Source: Dethiosulfovibrio salsuginis (lineage in GTDB: Bacteria; Synergistota; Synergistia; Synergistales; Dethiosulfovibrionaceae). Taken from it: a DNA stretch of 64,000 nucleotides. The stretch spans positions 42,080 through 106,079 of the forward strand of contig NZ_FXBB01000004.1 in the NCBI RefSeq assembly GCF_900177735.1, written 5' to 3'. The notes under the pieces are model-generated. The model was given only the letters and a program-made list of their open reading frames with translations. It did no database searches and had not been told where the DNA came from. Both the position numbers and the translations under genes were made by a program. Shown here one piece after another: positions 1-8,023 of this stretch (the first letter of the stretch is position 1; each line of letters begins with the position of its first letter).

Positions 1-574
1 TTATGCCCTGCCTTTTGAACACCGCTCCCACCGTTTTTGCCAGTATCCTCAGGTCCAGCTCGATGGACCAGTTGTCCACGTACCATACGTCTAGGGCGAA
101 TTTCTCCTCCCAGGAGAGGGCGTTTCTGCCGTTGACCTGGGCCCAGCCGGTTATCCCGGGTCGAACACGGTGTCGTCTGGCCTGCTCTTTGCTGTAGAGG
201 GGCAGGTATTCCATCAGGAGGGGCCTTGGGCCAACCAGGCTCATGTCGCCTTTAAGGACGTTCAGCAGCTCCGGCAGTTCGTCCAGGCTGGTGCTCCTCA
301 GGAGCTTGCCGAAGGCGGTGAGCCTTATCTCGTCGGGCAGGAGGTCGCCTTTTTTGTCCCTGCCGTCGGTCATGGTCCTAAACTTGAGCATATAGAAGGG
401 CTTTCCGTTCAGCCCCGGTCGCTTCTGCCGAAACAGCACAGGCCGCCCCAGCTTAACGGCCACTGCCAGGGCGGTACACAGTAGGACCGGCGACAGGGCA
501 ACCAGTCCCATCAACGATAGAACGACGTCCAAAGCCCTCTTGAACGGATCTTTCAAAGAGCGGTGTCTTTTCAC
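1..574 (-). CDS. Bacterial sugar transferase (WcaJ/PglC type), 3' end cut by window edge
   Basis: Translating the reverse strand from a GTG at 574 gives about 191 residues that run off the window. One N-terminal membrane segment (about residues 15-35, rich in L, V and A) is followed by family motifs: [36 protein letters not shown] and [13 protein letters not shown]. Such enzymes move a sugar-1-phosphate from a nucleotide sugar to undecaprenyl phosphate, starting a glycan at the inner face of the membrane. The usual length is about 200 residues, so little is missing. The start GTG overlaps the TGA of the aminotransferase (GTGA), which implies translational coupling within a glycan or protein-glycosylation locus that continues beyond position 1. 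The sugar donor cannot be told from sequence. Confidence 0.9.
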   Translation of the reverse strand, partial: MKRHRSLKDPFKRALDVVLSLMGLVALSPVLLCTALAVAVKLGRPVLFRQKRPGLNGKPFYMLKFRTMTDGRDKKGDLLPDEIRLTAFGKLLRSTSLDELPELLNVLKGDMSLVGPRPLLMEYLPLYSKEQARRHRVRPGITGWAQVNGRNALSWEEKFALDVWYVDNWSIELDLRILAKTVGAVFKRQGI

Positions 575-1719
575 CTTTTAAGGGTGTCCTTTACGGTCTG
601 TATGACCCTGTTCTGCTGCTCTTCGGTCATGGCCGTTCCTGAGGGGAGGCATAGGCCGTTTTGGAAGAGCCTGTCGCTGACGGTGTCTCCTTCGCCGTGG
701 GAGGCGTAGCCACAGCCTTCGAAGACCGGCTGTAGGTGCATGGGCTTCCATACAGGGCGGCTCTCGATGTTTTCCTCCGCCAGGGCCTTCAGGACGTCCA
801 TGGCCGATACGCCCGCTTTCTCTGGGTCTATGGTCAGGGAGGTTAGCCACATGGAGGATCGGCATCCCTCTGTCTCGGGCATTAACTTAAATCCAGGAAG
901 ATTCCCTAGGGCCTCTCTGTATCGGTCGTATATGGCCCTTTTAGCCTCGACCCGCTCCTCCAGATGGAGCATCTGTCCCCTGCCTATGGCGGCAAGGACG
1001 TTGCTCATTCTGTAGTTGTAGCCTATCTCGGTGTGCTGATACCACGGGGCCTGGTCCCTGGCCTGGGTCGCCCAGAAGAAGGCTTTGTCCCTGGATTCCT
1101 GGTCGTCCATGAGGAGCATTCCTCCGCCGGAGGTGGTTATTATCTTGTTGCCGTTGTAGGACAACACCGAGTAACGGCCGAAGTTGCCGCATTTTTTGCC
1201 CCGGTAGTCCGCTCCCAGTGCCTCCGCCGAGTCCTCCAGAACCGGTATGTCGTGGCGATCGAAAATGGGCATGAGCTCGTCCCACTTCGGGGCCTGTCCG
1301 TAGAGCTCCGCCACTATGGCCGCTTTGGCGGTCTTGCCCTGGGAGGCTAGGTCCTCTATGGCTCTGTTTAGGGCCTGAGGGGACATGTTCCAGGTGTCCT
1401 CGTCGGAGTCGACGAAGTAGGGTTCGGCACCTAGGAACTTGACCGGAGTCACCGAGGCTATGAAGGTCAGGGAGGAGCAGAGGACTATATCTCCAGGCCC
1501 CACTCCCAGTAGCCTGAGCCCCAGGTGAAGGGCGGCGGTGCCGGAGCTGAGGGCCAGGGCCTTGGGCCTTCCTATGTAGTCGCAGGTTTCTTCCTCGAAA
1601 TGGTCCACCTGAGGACCTAGAGGGGCTATCCAGCCCGAGTCGAAGGCCTGGTGTACGAATTTAAGCTCGTCTCCGCTCATGTGAGGAGGCGAGAGTATTA
1701 TCCTTTCCTTGTCTGCCAT
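571..1719 (-). CDS. DegT/DnrJ/EryC1/StrS family PLP aminotransferase (PglE/EpsN-like)
   Basis: This 382-residue protein is a sugar aminotransferase. It probably converts a UDP-4-keto-6-deoxy-sugar to the 4-amino sugar used by the downstream sugar transferase. The N-terminus ([12 protein letters not shown], then [11 protein letters not shown]) is characteristic of the PglE/EpsN branch. [10 protein letters not shown] carries the cofactor Asp near residue 163, and [14 protein letters not shown] contains the Schiff-base Lys near residue 192. Length is normal for the family. An AAGGTGG ribosome site precedes the ATG. The stop overlaps the sugar transferase start by four bases, so the two form an operon. 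Family is certain from motifs; the exact sugar is inferred from context. Confidence 0.92.
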   Translation of the reverse strand: MADKERIILSPPHMSGDELKFVHQAFDSGWIAPLGPQVDHFEEETCDYIGRPKALALSSGTAALHLGLRLLGVGPGDIVLCSSLTFIASVTPVKFLGAEPYFVDSDEDTWNMSPQALNRAIEDLASQGKTAKAAIVAELYGQAPKWDELMPIFDRHDIPVLEDSAEALGADYRGKKCGNFGRYSVLSYNGNKIITTSGGGMLLMDDQESRDKAFFWATQARDQAPWYQHTEIGYNYRMSNVLAAIGRGQMLHLEERVEAKRAIYDRYREALGNLPGFKLMPETEGCRSSMWLTSLTIDPEKAGVSAMDVLKALAEENIESRPVWKPMHLQPVFEGCGYASHGEGDTVSDRLFQNGLCLPSGTAMTEEQQNRVIQTVKDTLKR

Positions 1720-1765
1720 GAAGCCACCTTCTTAAAAGGGATTGTGTTAGCTATCGATTATTCTA

Positions 1766-2029
1766 TCACGCTTTTACGTCCAGGTGACCGTGGATGACTA
1801 TCGGTCTGCTGGGAGGGGGAGCGACTTTTTTGTCTTCCTTTTCCTCCGGTTCCTGTTCGTCTTTTTCCTGCTCCTGGGGCTCATCTTCGTGCCCTTTTTG
1901 CATCTGCTGTTCCAGTTCCTCCTGCCAGTCCCTGTTTCCCTCTCTTCCGTCTTTTTCCCGTCTCTCAACCTTTCTCATCTTTACCGGAGCCACCGATCCC
2001 ACCGGCGCTACTTTTCCGAAGTCGCTCAT
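1766..2029 (-). CDS. Small highly charged hypothetical protein
   Basis: I do not recognise this 87-residue protein. It has a basic stretch (KMRKVERREKDGR) followed by a Glu/Gln-rich low-complexity segment and a Pro-rich C-terminus ending in HGHLDVKA. No signal peptide or membrane segment is seen. A strong GAGGAGGGG ribosome site sits before the ATG, which is the main reason to call it real. It is separated from the aminotransferase by about 45 bp and diverges from arcA. It is probably disordered. A second small acidic protein at 12529 has similar composition but no clear sequence match. Confidence 0.6.
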   Translation of the reverse strand: MSDFGKVAPVGSVAPVKMRKVERREKDGREGNRDWQEELEQQMQKGHEDEPQEQEKDEQEPEEKEDKKVAPPPSRPIVIHGHLDVKA

Positions 2030-2123
2030 CTCTACCCCTCCTCTTTACAGGTCTTTTTTATTTCATCGTCTGCTTTGTGGCTGAACTGTAGTTGCCCAGT
2101 TTAGTTTATCTCGGTTCACGGAT

Positions 2124-2142
2124 TCAGATATTTTGTATCTGA
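2124..2142. promoter_or_regulatory. Inverted repeat upstream of the arcA promoter
   Basis: TCAGATA-5 nt-TATCTGA is a perfect 7-bp dyad lying about 20 bp before the candidate arcA -35 box. Its position suits an activator or repressor site. The regulator is unknown. Confidence 0.4.
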
Positions 2143-2162
2143 GATCAGAGGTTGTTTCGGTA

Positions 2163-2192
2163 TTGACAAGGGTTTTTTGCTGGCCTTATATT
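2163..2192 (+). promoter_or_regulatory. Candidate arcA promoter
   Basis: TTGACA (2163-2168), an 18-bp spacer and TATATT (2187-2192). It would give a leader of about 80 nt before arcA. A second TTGACA at 2220 has only a weak -10 (TAGACT at 2242) and is embedded in the following dyad. Confidence 0.5.
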
Positions 2193-2205
2193 TTGCGGTC
2201 TTTTG

Positions 2206-2225
2206 TGTCAATAAACCTATTGACA
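2206..2225. promoter_or_regulatory. 20-bp operator-like dyad in the arcA leader
   Basis: TGTCAATA-AACC-TATTGACA is a perfect 8-bp inverted repeat just after the expected transcription start. The spacing resembles sites of Crp/Fnr-family (ArcR) or ArgR/AhrC regulators of arginine genes, but it matches neither consensus exactly. Confidence 0.45.
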
Positions 2226-2279
2226 TGCCGAGTTTATAAGGTAGACTTTCTATATAAAACTAGGCTAGGAGGTTTTTTG

Positions 2280-3509
2280 ATGAGACAGTCACCGCTGAAG
2301 GTAACTTCCGAGATAGGCCGACTCCGTTCGGTGTTGCTCCACAGACCTGGTAGAGAGATTGAGAACCTCACCCCCGACCTTATGTCCCGGCTGCTTTTCG
2401 ACGATATACCCTATCTGGAGGTGGCTAGACAGGAACACGACGCCTTCGCCAAGATCCTCACCGATAAGGGCGTCGAGGTGCTTTACCTTGAAAACCTCAT
2501 AGCCGAGGCTATCGTGGACGACGAGATTAAAAAGAACTTCGTCGACGAGTTTCTGTCCGAGGCTGGAATACCGGGCAAGGGAACCAGGGATAACCTGAGG
2601 GATTTCTTTTTGAGCCTGGATCCCCGCTCTATGGTGGACTGGATGATGTCCGGCGTCCGTCGGTCGGAGCTTAAAGGTAAAGGGGACCATCCCCTTTCCC
2701 TTGCTGACAGGTTGGACAGCCATAACCTTTTCGCCGTCGATCCTCTGCCTAATCTCTACTTTACCAGAGATCCCTTCGCGACCATAGGCACCGGAATAAC
2801 CTTAAACCACATGAGGACGGAAACCAGAAACCGCGAGACTCTGTTCGCCAAGTATATCTTCGAGTATCACCCCAGGTTCAAGGACTGTGCCATTCCCTTC
2901 TGGTTCGACCGGGACGAAAAGACCTCTCTGGAGGGAGGGGACGAGCTTATCCTGAGCCCCGAGGTTCTCGCCATTGGGGTGTCCCAGAGGACCGACGCGG
3001 CGTCGGTGGAGACTTTCGCAAACAGGATACTCCGGGAGGACGAAAGTTTTAAGACGGTTTTAGCCTTCAACATCCCCAAAAAGAGGGCCTTTATGCACTT
3101 GGACACTGTGTTCACCATGGTGGATCGGGATAAGTTCACCATCCACCCGGAGATAGAGGGGCCGTTGCAGGTTTTCTCCATCACCAGAGGTGCTAAGGGG
3201 CTGGAGATAGAGGAGATGACCGCCACCCTGGAGGAGATCCTTAAGTCCACCTTGGGCCTGGACGACGTGACCTTGATCCGCTGTGCCGGAGGAGATCCCA
3301 TAGACGCCCCCAGGGAGCAGTGGAACGACGGGTCCAATACCCTGGCCATAGCCCCCGGCGAGGTGGTGGTCTATTCCAGAAACCACTCCACCAATCGGCT
3401 GTTGCAGGAGTACGGAATAGTGACCCACACTATGCCCAGCTCGGAGCTGTCCAGGGGCCGTGGGGGCCCTCGTTGTATGAGCATGCCTTTGGTGAGGGAC
3501 GAACTTTAG
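2280..3509 (+). CDS. arcA: Arginine deiminase
   Basis: This cytoplasmic enzyme hydrolyses L-arginine to citrulline and ammonia, the first step of the ADI pathway. The 409-residue product carries the guanidino-group-modifying enzyme motifs in order: [10 protein letters not shown] (about residue 160), EGGDEL (about 217), [12 protein letters not shown] (about 275) and the C-terminal CMSMPL with nucleophile Cys399. The ATG at 2280 is chosen because AGGAGG lies seven bases upstream; the open frame runs 49 codons further 5' but that stretch is not ADI-like. No ornithine carbamoyltransferase or carbamate kinase follows here, so the rest of the pathway must lie elsewhere. RocB-like peptidase is next, linking the pair to arginine use. 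Two dyads upstream suggest control. Confidence 0.96.
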   Translation: MRQSPLKVTSEIGRLRSVLLHRPGREIENLTPDLMSRLLFDDIPYLEVARQEHDAFAKILTDKGVEVLYLENLIAEAIVDDEIKKNFVDEFLSEAGIPGKGTRDNLRDFFLSLDPRSMVDWMMSGVRRSELKGKGDHPLSLADRLDSHNLFAVDPLPNLYFTRDPFATIGTGITLNHMRTETRNRETLFAKYIFEYHPRFKDCAIPFWFDRDEKTSLEGGDELILSPEVLAIGVSQRTDAASVETFANRILREDESFKTVLAFNIPKKRAFMHLDTVFTMVDRDKFTIHPEIEGPLQVFSITRGAKGLEIEEMTATLEEILKSTLGLDDVTLIRCAGGDPIDAPREQWNDGSNTLAIAPGEVVVYSRNHSTNRLLQEYGIVTHTMPSSELSRGRGGPRCMSMPLVRDEL

Positions 3510-3517
3510 TTTTTGTT

Positions 3518-3545
3518 TTGATGGTCTGCGTTTTTTTAGTATAAT
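3518..3545 (+). promoter_or_regulatory. Promoter of the rocB-like gene
   Basis: TTGATG (3518-3523), a 16-bp spacer and a perfect TATAAT (3540-3545) lie between the arcA stop and the ribosome site AGGAGGT at about 3570. The gene can therefore be transcribed independently of arcA. Confidence 0.6.
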
Positions 3546-3583
3546 TCGTTCAGATGGAAGGATTTCCGAAGGAGGTTTTCCTG

Positions 3584-5128
3584 ATGGACGTAGCAGATCG
3601 AGCTAGGGAGTTGTTGTTGGATCTTTGCGCCATAAAGAGCGTTTCCGGTTCGGACCAGGAGGATGCGGCGGCGGAGTTTATATTTTCCCTGTTGGGGAGG
3701 TTTCGGTGTTTCTCCCGAGATGGTTCGGCCCTGAGGTTGGTGGAATGTGGGGGCAAGAAGGCGGTTTTCGCCTATATGGCCTGTCCGTCGTCCTCTGTGA
3801 CTGTGGGGCTTACGGGCCATTTCGACGTGGTCTCGCCGGCGGTCTACAGGGATCTGGCCCCTCTGGCTTTCGATCCTGGGGCATTAGGTTTGGCTCTGGC
3901 TGGCAGGGATTTGCCCGAGTCGGTTCGGTCCGATCTGGAGGCGGGCTGGCTGTTCGGCCGAGGGGCCGCCGACATGAAGTGCGGTCTGGCGGTGTTTTTG
4001 GCCCTCATGGAGAGATGGGATTCGGTGGGGGCTCCCTGTAACGTGGCCTTTTTGGCGGTTCCCGACGAGGAGAATCTCTCTTTGGGCATGAGAGGGGCCT
4101 TGCCCGAGGTGGCTGAGTTCTTCAGGGAGAGGGGCATATCCCCGGCCTGTTGGGTCAACGGCGAGCCCACCGTGGGGGCCAAAGGGGCCCAGTGGCCCGT
4201 GCACAGGGGGTCTATCGGTAAGGTTATGGGGTTCGTCCTGTCCGTAGGTGTCGGATCTCACGTCGGGGAGTTTTTCAAGGGGGTCAGCGCGGTTCAGATC
4301 GCCGGTCAGATAAACGCCCACCTGGAGGGCTCTCCCCAGTCGTCCGATTCGATAAAGGGCAGGGCCCTTCCTCCCGCTGCCTGTCTGGGTTTTGACGCCC
4401 TGAGGGACGGCTATTCTGTGACCCTTTTCGATAAGGTGATGGCCCGTTATAACCTGCTTTACTGGTCCCGTTCCTCCGAGGATCTGCTGGATATTTTGAA
4501 GAAGTCCGCCACCGAGGGGCTGGCTCGGGCGATGGATATGACCTCCTGGTCCGCAAGGAAGCTGGGGGAGAGTCTGCCCTTTTCCAGAGGCAGGGTCCTT
4601 ACTCTGTCCGAGCTTCGTGATATAGCAGGGGACGTTCCCCTTGGGGAGGGGGAGGGTTCGCCGGTCGATCGGGCGGCTCGGTGGGTGCTGGATATGCTGG
4701 ACCGTAGCGGCCTCGAGGGACCTCTGGCAGTGGTGGGCTTTTTGCCTCCCTGGTATCCCCCTAAGAGGCCCGGCTTTTCCATGAGGGACGAGGCACTGGA
4801 CAGGGCGCTTAAGGGGGTTTTCTCCCTGGTGTCCGATCGGGGGTACGATCCGGTAAGGGAGGATATCTTCGAGGGTATCTCCGACCTGAGCTATCTGGGT
4901 TCCGCCGGGGATTTGAATTCGGTCTCCACCTTGACGGAGAACATGGCGGGATGGGGCGATCTCTACTCGGTTCCACTGGAGGCAATGGAGTCGGTGGATG
5001 CCCCGGTCTGCAACCTCGGCCCCTTCGGCAAGGACGTACACAAGGCCACAGAGAGGCTCGAGCCGACCTTTGCCTTCTCCGTCCTGCCCGACCTGGTGGA
5101 ACGGCTTCTGACCGACCTTGCAAGATAA
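3584..5128 (+). CDS. M20 family peptidase, RocB-like (arginine utilisation)
   Basis: This 514-residue metallo-hydrolase belongs to the M20 amidohydrolase/peptidase family. TGHFDVVSP carries the first zinc His and Asp, FGRGAADMKCG the bridging Asp, and PDEENLSLGMRGA the catalytic Glu pair. Its length and insertions resemble RocB, named for arginine utilisation in Bacillus, whose exact reaction is uncertain. The ATG at 3584 is chosen for its AGGAGG site; an upstream in-frame ATG at 3554 lies only about nine bases past the -10 box. It directly follows arcA but has its own promoter, and a perfect hairpin terminator follows. A peptide or N-acyl amino acid substrate that releases arginine is plausible. 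Confidence 0.85.
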   Translation: MDVADRARELLLDLCAIKSVSGSDQEDAAAEFIFSLLGRFRCFSRDGSALRLVECGGKKAVFAYMACPSSSVTVGLTGHFDVVSPAVYRDLAPLAFDPGALGLALAGRDLPESVRSDLEAGWLFGRGAADMKCGLAVFLALMERWDSVGAPCNVAFLAVPDEENLSLGMRGALPEVAEFFRERGISPACWVNGEPTVGAKGAQWPVHRGSIGKVMGFVLSVGVGSHVGEFFKGVSAVQIAGQINAHLEGSPQSSDSIKGRALPPAACLGFDALRDGYSVTLFDKVMARYNLLYWSRSSEDLLDILKKSATEGLARAMDMTSWSARKLGESLPFSRGRVLTLSELRDIAGDVPLGEGEGSPVDRAARWVLDMLDRSGLEGPLAVVGFLPPWYPPKRPGFSMRDEALDRALKGVFSLVSDRGYDPVREDIFEGISDLSYLGSAGDLNSVSTLTENMAGWGDLYSVPLEAMESVDAPVCNLGPFGKDVHKATERLEPTFAFSVLPDLVERLLTDLAR

Positions 5129-5135
5129 AACACCG

Positions 5136-5163
5136 AAGAGCCTGCCCTAAGGGCAGGCTCTTT
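5136..5163. terminator. Bidirectional hairpin terminator
   Basis: AAGAGCCTGCCC-TAA-GGGCAGGCTCTTT forms a perfect 12-bp stem shared by the converging rocB-like and HNH genes. The local A tract and T tract serve the two directions. Confidence 0.8.
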
Positions 5164-5179
5164 GGATAGGTCTTCAAAA

Positions 5180-5905
5180 TCAGCATAGACCATTTTTACG
5201 TTGTATAGGTTCCATATGATCGCTAAAACAGTCGTTGCACGTGCCCGGAAAGGCCTCCGTCAATTGTCTACAGATGTCTTCGTCGTCTCGGAATACGGTC
5301 ATCCAAATGCTCCAATATCCGCTTTTCTTTGCTATGTCAATCAAAAATTTTTTAAATATGTCAATGCTTTTTTGGTCTATTTCTTTAAGTTGTTCTCTTT
5401 TCTCTGTTGCTATGTCCCAAATATCTTTTCTGTGTAGCCATCGGAGATCTGTAGACTTTCCGTTGTTTGCCGTCGGTATTTTGTCGAGTCCCACTAGATG
5501 AATTAACCTTTTCGCCTTTTCGATTATATCTGGAGGCATTTTTTTGTTTGGCGAGACTAAGCCGCCTTCCGAGTATTCAATTGCTCTAAAGGTGTTATCT
5601 CGGTCGGGCCATAGGCAGTCGTCCCGTGGTGTTTCCTGGTTCGATTTTGTCGAATTACAGTTGGAGCAGGCAAGCAAAAAATTGTTCCAGTCCAGCTCCC
5701 GTCTTTTCATTTCATCTGCTGATATTACAGCTGTTTTTTTCGGTAAGACGTGTTCTACCGCTAGGCAGGATTCTAGCTCTACCTCGCAATATGAACAGTA
5801 CTCACCTAATCTTCCTATTAAGTATATTTTTGCATCCCCATATGTTTTAAACTCAATAAAGCCTTTTGAGCTTTGAGGACGTTTTCCTCTTACAACCGGT
5901 CGCAT
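5180..5905 (-). CDS. HNH endonuclease, PtuB-like (Septu/retron effector family)
   Basis: This 241-residue protein starts MRPVVRGKRPQ and carries a zinc-bound HNH fold: YCSYC (Cys37, Cys40), LAVEHVLPK (catalytic His51) and NNFLLACSNCN (Cys80, Cys83). The rest (WPDRDNTFRAIEY, LVGLDK) matches the HNH family named for association with retrons and Septu (TIGR02646-like). In those anti-phage systems the nuclease acts together with an ABC-type ATPase. The ATPase gene lies five bases upstream, as in ptuAB operons. Base composition is clearly AT-richer than flanking genes, suggesting transfer. No reverse transcriptase is nearby, so a stand-alone Septu-like system fits better than a retron. Anti-phage function is inferred. 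Confidence 0.82.
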   Translation of the reverse strand: MRPVVRGKRPQSSKGFIEFKTYGDAKIYLIGRLGEYCSYCEVELESCLAVEHVLPKKTAVISADEMKRRELDWNNFLLACSNCNSTKSNQETPRDDCLWPDRDNTFRAIEYSEGGLVSPNKKMPPDIIEKAKRLIHLVGLDKIPTANNGKSTDLRWLHRKDIWDIATEKREQLKEIDQKSIDIFKKFLIDIAKKSGYWSIWMTVFRDDEDICRQLTEAFPGTCNDCFSDHMEPIQRKNGLC

Positions 5906-5910
5906 TGTGA

Positions 5911-7239
5911 CTACTCCCCTTTTTCTTCGTCTGGTGAGGTTATTCCCGCTGCTATCCGTTCGGCCTCTAGAAAGGCGTAATAGGCTATATTTTCGCTAAA
6001 GGGGGCTGCTAACCGGTCGAGTTCCTCCTTGAGCTCCTTTTTATGGGCTTCATCGGTGTTCTTCGCCTGTCGCAGTATTTTATAGTATTTTTGGGCGGCA
6101 TCGTACATTTTCTGGTGTCGCTCGCTTCTTTGAGGAATATCGATTCCCATTATATCCTCGACTATGTCCTCTATAGATCTGTTGGAGTAGGGGGCCTTTG
6201 TGCCTGGAGCGGCTTCGTTCCAGCCATAGCAGGACTTTTCTTCTATGTTTTCCGTGTCGTCGAGGTCTATGACCTGTCCAGGTTCGAGGGACTGTATTAT
6301 AAACGGTGAATGTGTCGTGGCTATGAACTGCAGTTTCGGGAAAGCTTCTTGAAGGTCCGATACGACCCTTCTTTGCCATTTGGGATGTAGGTGCAGGTCT
6401 ATTTCGTCGATCAACACGATTCCCTCTATCCTCGCAGTTACCCCTTCTTCCATGTGAGGGTTTAATCTTGATGCACGATGAGCTATGTCTGCGACCATAG
6501 CAACCATATTGCGATATCCGTCCGATAGAAGGCCAAAGGGCATAGGTCCCTCGTCTGTTACTATGATTAGCTCGTCCATTTCTATGTCGTGGTAAAAATC
6601 TGTGGCATTTGGGATACACTTCAGTGCAGCTTCTTTAACCGCTTTCATTCCGCTGGAAGGGGTTTTTTTCTGGAGTGCTACCAATGTCCGTTTTTTGAAC
6701 CATTCTTCAAAAGCCTTCTGATCCGATTTAGGGTCGAGACAGAACCTATAAGCATCTAAGCGAGAGCCAGGTTTTTCCGTTTTTATATTTCTGTGTATAT
6801 CCCATAGGCGTCCTGAGCCGTAGTACAGGTAGAGAGGTAGGTCCACCGGTTCGCCTTTTACGGTTTTTTTTCGGTCCTGAACCCCTATGGAGACTATGTT
6901 TTTGGCCTTTCCACCTCTATCGCCTAATTCTCTTATCCAATTGACCCTTTTGCCCCTGATAGTGGCCTCGGCTTTTATGAAAACGTCTTCTTGGGGTTCA
7001 AGGTTTAGTTGTCCGTCTGTCTCTATCGGTAATAGATGGGCATCGCTTTTTTTGACGGTGCTTTGGCCGGTTTTTATTCTTGATCCTTGAAAATATGTTC
7101 CTAGCATTATGGCTATAGCATCCAGAATAGTCGTCTTTCCCTTGCCGTTTTCCCCTACGAGGACGGTCATTTTAGGATGAAAGCAGAAGCTACCCTTTTT
7201 GTAGCGTCTGAAGTTATTTAGGGTTAAGTTTGACAGCAT
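5911..7239 (-). CDS. AAA/ABC-type ATPase, PtuA-like (Septu defence)
   Basis: This 442-residue soluble ATPase has the layout of SMC/OLD-like defence ATPases. Walker A GENGKGKT lies at residues 29-36, the ABC-signature-like LLSDGYRNM near 237-245, Walker B VLIDEIDLHLHP near 275, and the switch-His loop ATTHSP near 307. The insert is short, without long coiled-coil arms. The start is the ATG at 7239, preceded by GAGGAGG; an ATG seven codons upstream has no ribosome site. It forms a two-gene operon with the HNH gene under a TTGTTT-17-TATGAT promoter. Family knowledge says PtuA-like ATPases sense phage signals and hold the HNH nuclease; that role here is inferred. Confidence 0.82.
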   Translation of the reverse strand: MLSNLTLNNFRRYKKGSFCFHPKMTVLVGENGKGKTTILDAIAIMLGTYFQGSRIKTGQSTVKKSDAHLLPIETDGQLNLEPQEDVFIKAEATIRGKRVNWIRELGDRGGKAKNIVSIGVQDRKKTVKGEPVDLPLYLYYGSGRLWDIHRNIKTEKPGSRLDAYRFCLDPKSDQKAFEEWFKKRTLVALQKKTPSSGMKAVKEAALKCIPNATDFYHDIEMDELIIVTDEGPMPFGLLSDGYRNMVAMVADIAHRASRLNPHMEEGVTARIEGIVLIDEIDLHLHPKWQRRVVSDLQEAFPKLQFIATTHSPFIIQSLEPGQVIDLDDTENIEEKSCYGWNEAAPGTKAPYSNRSIEDIVEDIMGIDIPQRSERHQKMYDAAQKYYKILRQAKNTDEAHKKELKEELDRLAAPFSENIAYYAFLEAERIAAGITSPDEEKGE

Positions 7240-7286
7240 TTTAACCGCCTCCTCGACCATAAGGTCATATTCTAAGCTATGCGTAT

Positions 7287-7315
7287 ATCATAAGACCAAC
7301 ATTTGATAAAAACAA
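7287..7315 (-). promoter_or_regulatory. Promoter of the Septu-like operon
   Basis: On the reverse strand, TTGTTT (7315-7310), a 17-bp spacer and TATGAT (7292-7287), about 50 bp before the ATPase start. Confidence 0.5.
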
Positions 7316-7322
7316 TGAATAT

Positions 7323-7367
7323 AAGGAGGTGTTGCCCAGCTGATCAGCTGTTCCTGTGCTCCTCCTT
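7323..7367 (-). repeat. Nested hairpin with inner perfect palindrome
   Basis: Outer arms AAGGAGG and CCTCCTT enclose the perfect 14-bp palindrome CAGCTGATCAGCTG (7337-7350). It lies between the orphan antitoxin stop and the ATPase promoter. It may end the antitoxin transcript or be an operator or recombination remnant. No clear T tract is present. Confidence 0.4.
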
Positions 7368-7385
7368 TTGGTAAATGGATAAACA

Positions 7386-7595
7386 CTATTCCTCCGCTAG
7401 CTTCGGGGCGGCTGTTCCCCGGCTTGTACGGTTTAGGCAGATCTCAAAGGGGATTCTCCCCTCACGGAGCGACTGGCGAACGAAGATGTTGAGCGCCGTA
7501 GTCAGGTTCATTCCCAGTTCCCCGAAGAGGATCTCCGCCTGAGCTTTTATCTCCGAATCCATACGGATAGTTATGTTTGTGGTCTTCCCAGCCAT
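7386..7595 (-). CDS. RelB/DinJ-type ribbon-helix-helix antitoxin, toxin not found
   Basis: The 69-residue protein begins MAGKTTNITIRMDSEIKAQAE, the beta strand and first helix of a ribbon-helix-helix DNA-binding domain. LGMNLTTALNIFVRQSLREGRIPFEI, described here as family-typical of DinJ/RelB, continues it. Such antitoxins normally bind a YafQ/RelE-type mRNase and repress their own operon. The ATG at 7595 is chosen for its CGAGGAGGCG site; the frame extends upstream without one. No toxin-like frame follows before 7261, so it is an orphan or its toxin was lost. Its C-terminal tail (SRGTAAPKLAEE) is short. It borders the Septu-like pair, consistent with an accessory island. Confidence 0.85.
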   Translation of the reverse strand: MAGKTTNITIRMDSEIKAQAEILFGELGMNLTTALNIFVRQSLREGRIPFEICLNRTSRGTAAPKLAEE

Positions 7596-7622
7596 GAAAT
7601 CGCCTCCTCGTGATATAGCCCT

Positions 7623-7651
7623 ATAATAGGTCTTCTGCACCGTAAACACAA
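7623..7651 (-). promoter_or_regulatory. Promoter of the antitoxin gene
   Basis: On the reverse strand, TTGTGT (7651-7646), 17 bp, TATTAT (7628-7623). The -10 lies in the near-palindrome CCTATAATAGG, a candidate autoregulatory site. Confidence 0.5.
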
Positions 7652-7716
7652 TGCGTGGCACTGGAGTGTTCTTTGCTCCCATGAGTGGTATAATTTAGAC
7701 GAGGATAGTTTATATC

Positions 7717-7778
7717 GATGCCCCGAAGGCATCTTTATTACTAGGGAGGAGGTCAGGCTTCGGCTTGGTCTCCTCCCA
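7717..7778 (+). other. Two adjacent hairpins, one with a UUCG loop
   Basis: GATGCC-CCGAA-GGCATC (7717-7733) is followed by a T-rich run. A long stem then pairs GGGAGGAG (7744 on) with CTCCTCCC (to 7778) around a TTCG loop. No gene is seen in 7683-7798. A TATAAT at 7689 lies just upstream, so a small RNA or leader remnant is possible. Confidence 0.35.
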
Positions 7779-7798
7779 TTTACTGTGTAGCAGTAGCA

Positions 7799-7923
7799 CC
7801 TCTGGAAACTCTGATCCTCCGAGGCGGTTCGTACAGAACAGGCAGGTCGAGTATACGATTGGGCCAGGGCGTAGGCGGGATGGTCTCTTCAAGGGGACTC
7901 GAAGGTGAGCTTTTAGAGATTCC
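7799..7923 (+). repeat. Palindromic MITE-like repeat, copy A (deleted form)
   Basis: This is a 125-bp copy with degenerate ends (CCTCTGGAAACTC on the left, GAGCTTTTAGAG on the right). It jumps from the left-end CCTC directly into the right half (CGAGGCGGTTCGTAC, then GGCAGGTCGAGTATACG). The left internal arm and both central hairpins are missing, which implies deletion between short direct repeats. Confidence 0.8.
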
Positions 7924-7971
7924 CTGTGGCTTTGTACATCGACCACAATCGGTAGATTGCAAAACTCTCCC

Positions 7972-7999
7972 TTGACAGATCCTAAGTCCGATGTATAAT
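7972..7999 (+). promoter_or_regulatory. Consensus promoter of the lysA T-box leader
   Basis: A perfect TTGACA (7972-7977) and a perfect TATAAT (7994-7999), 16 bp apart, start a leader of about 410 nt before lysA. Confidence 0.8.
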
Positions 8000-8023
8000 G
8001 TCCCTCAAGTTGCATATGGCTAA

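Noticed and set aside
2133..2279. Upstream extension of the arcA frame by 49 codons
   Set aside because: It spans the promoter and operator dyads, is not ADI-like, and the AGGAGG site points to the ATG at 2280.
3884..5041. Long reverse-strand frame (385 codons) opposite the rocB-like gene
   Set aside because: Composition is Gly/Arg/His/Pro-rich without domains; it is a shadow of a GC-rich gene whose forward frame has clear M20 motifs.
5180..7260. Retron with HNH and ATPase effectors
   Set aside because: No reverse transcriptase gene and no msr/msd-like inverted structure were found nearby; stand-alone Septu-like pair fits better.
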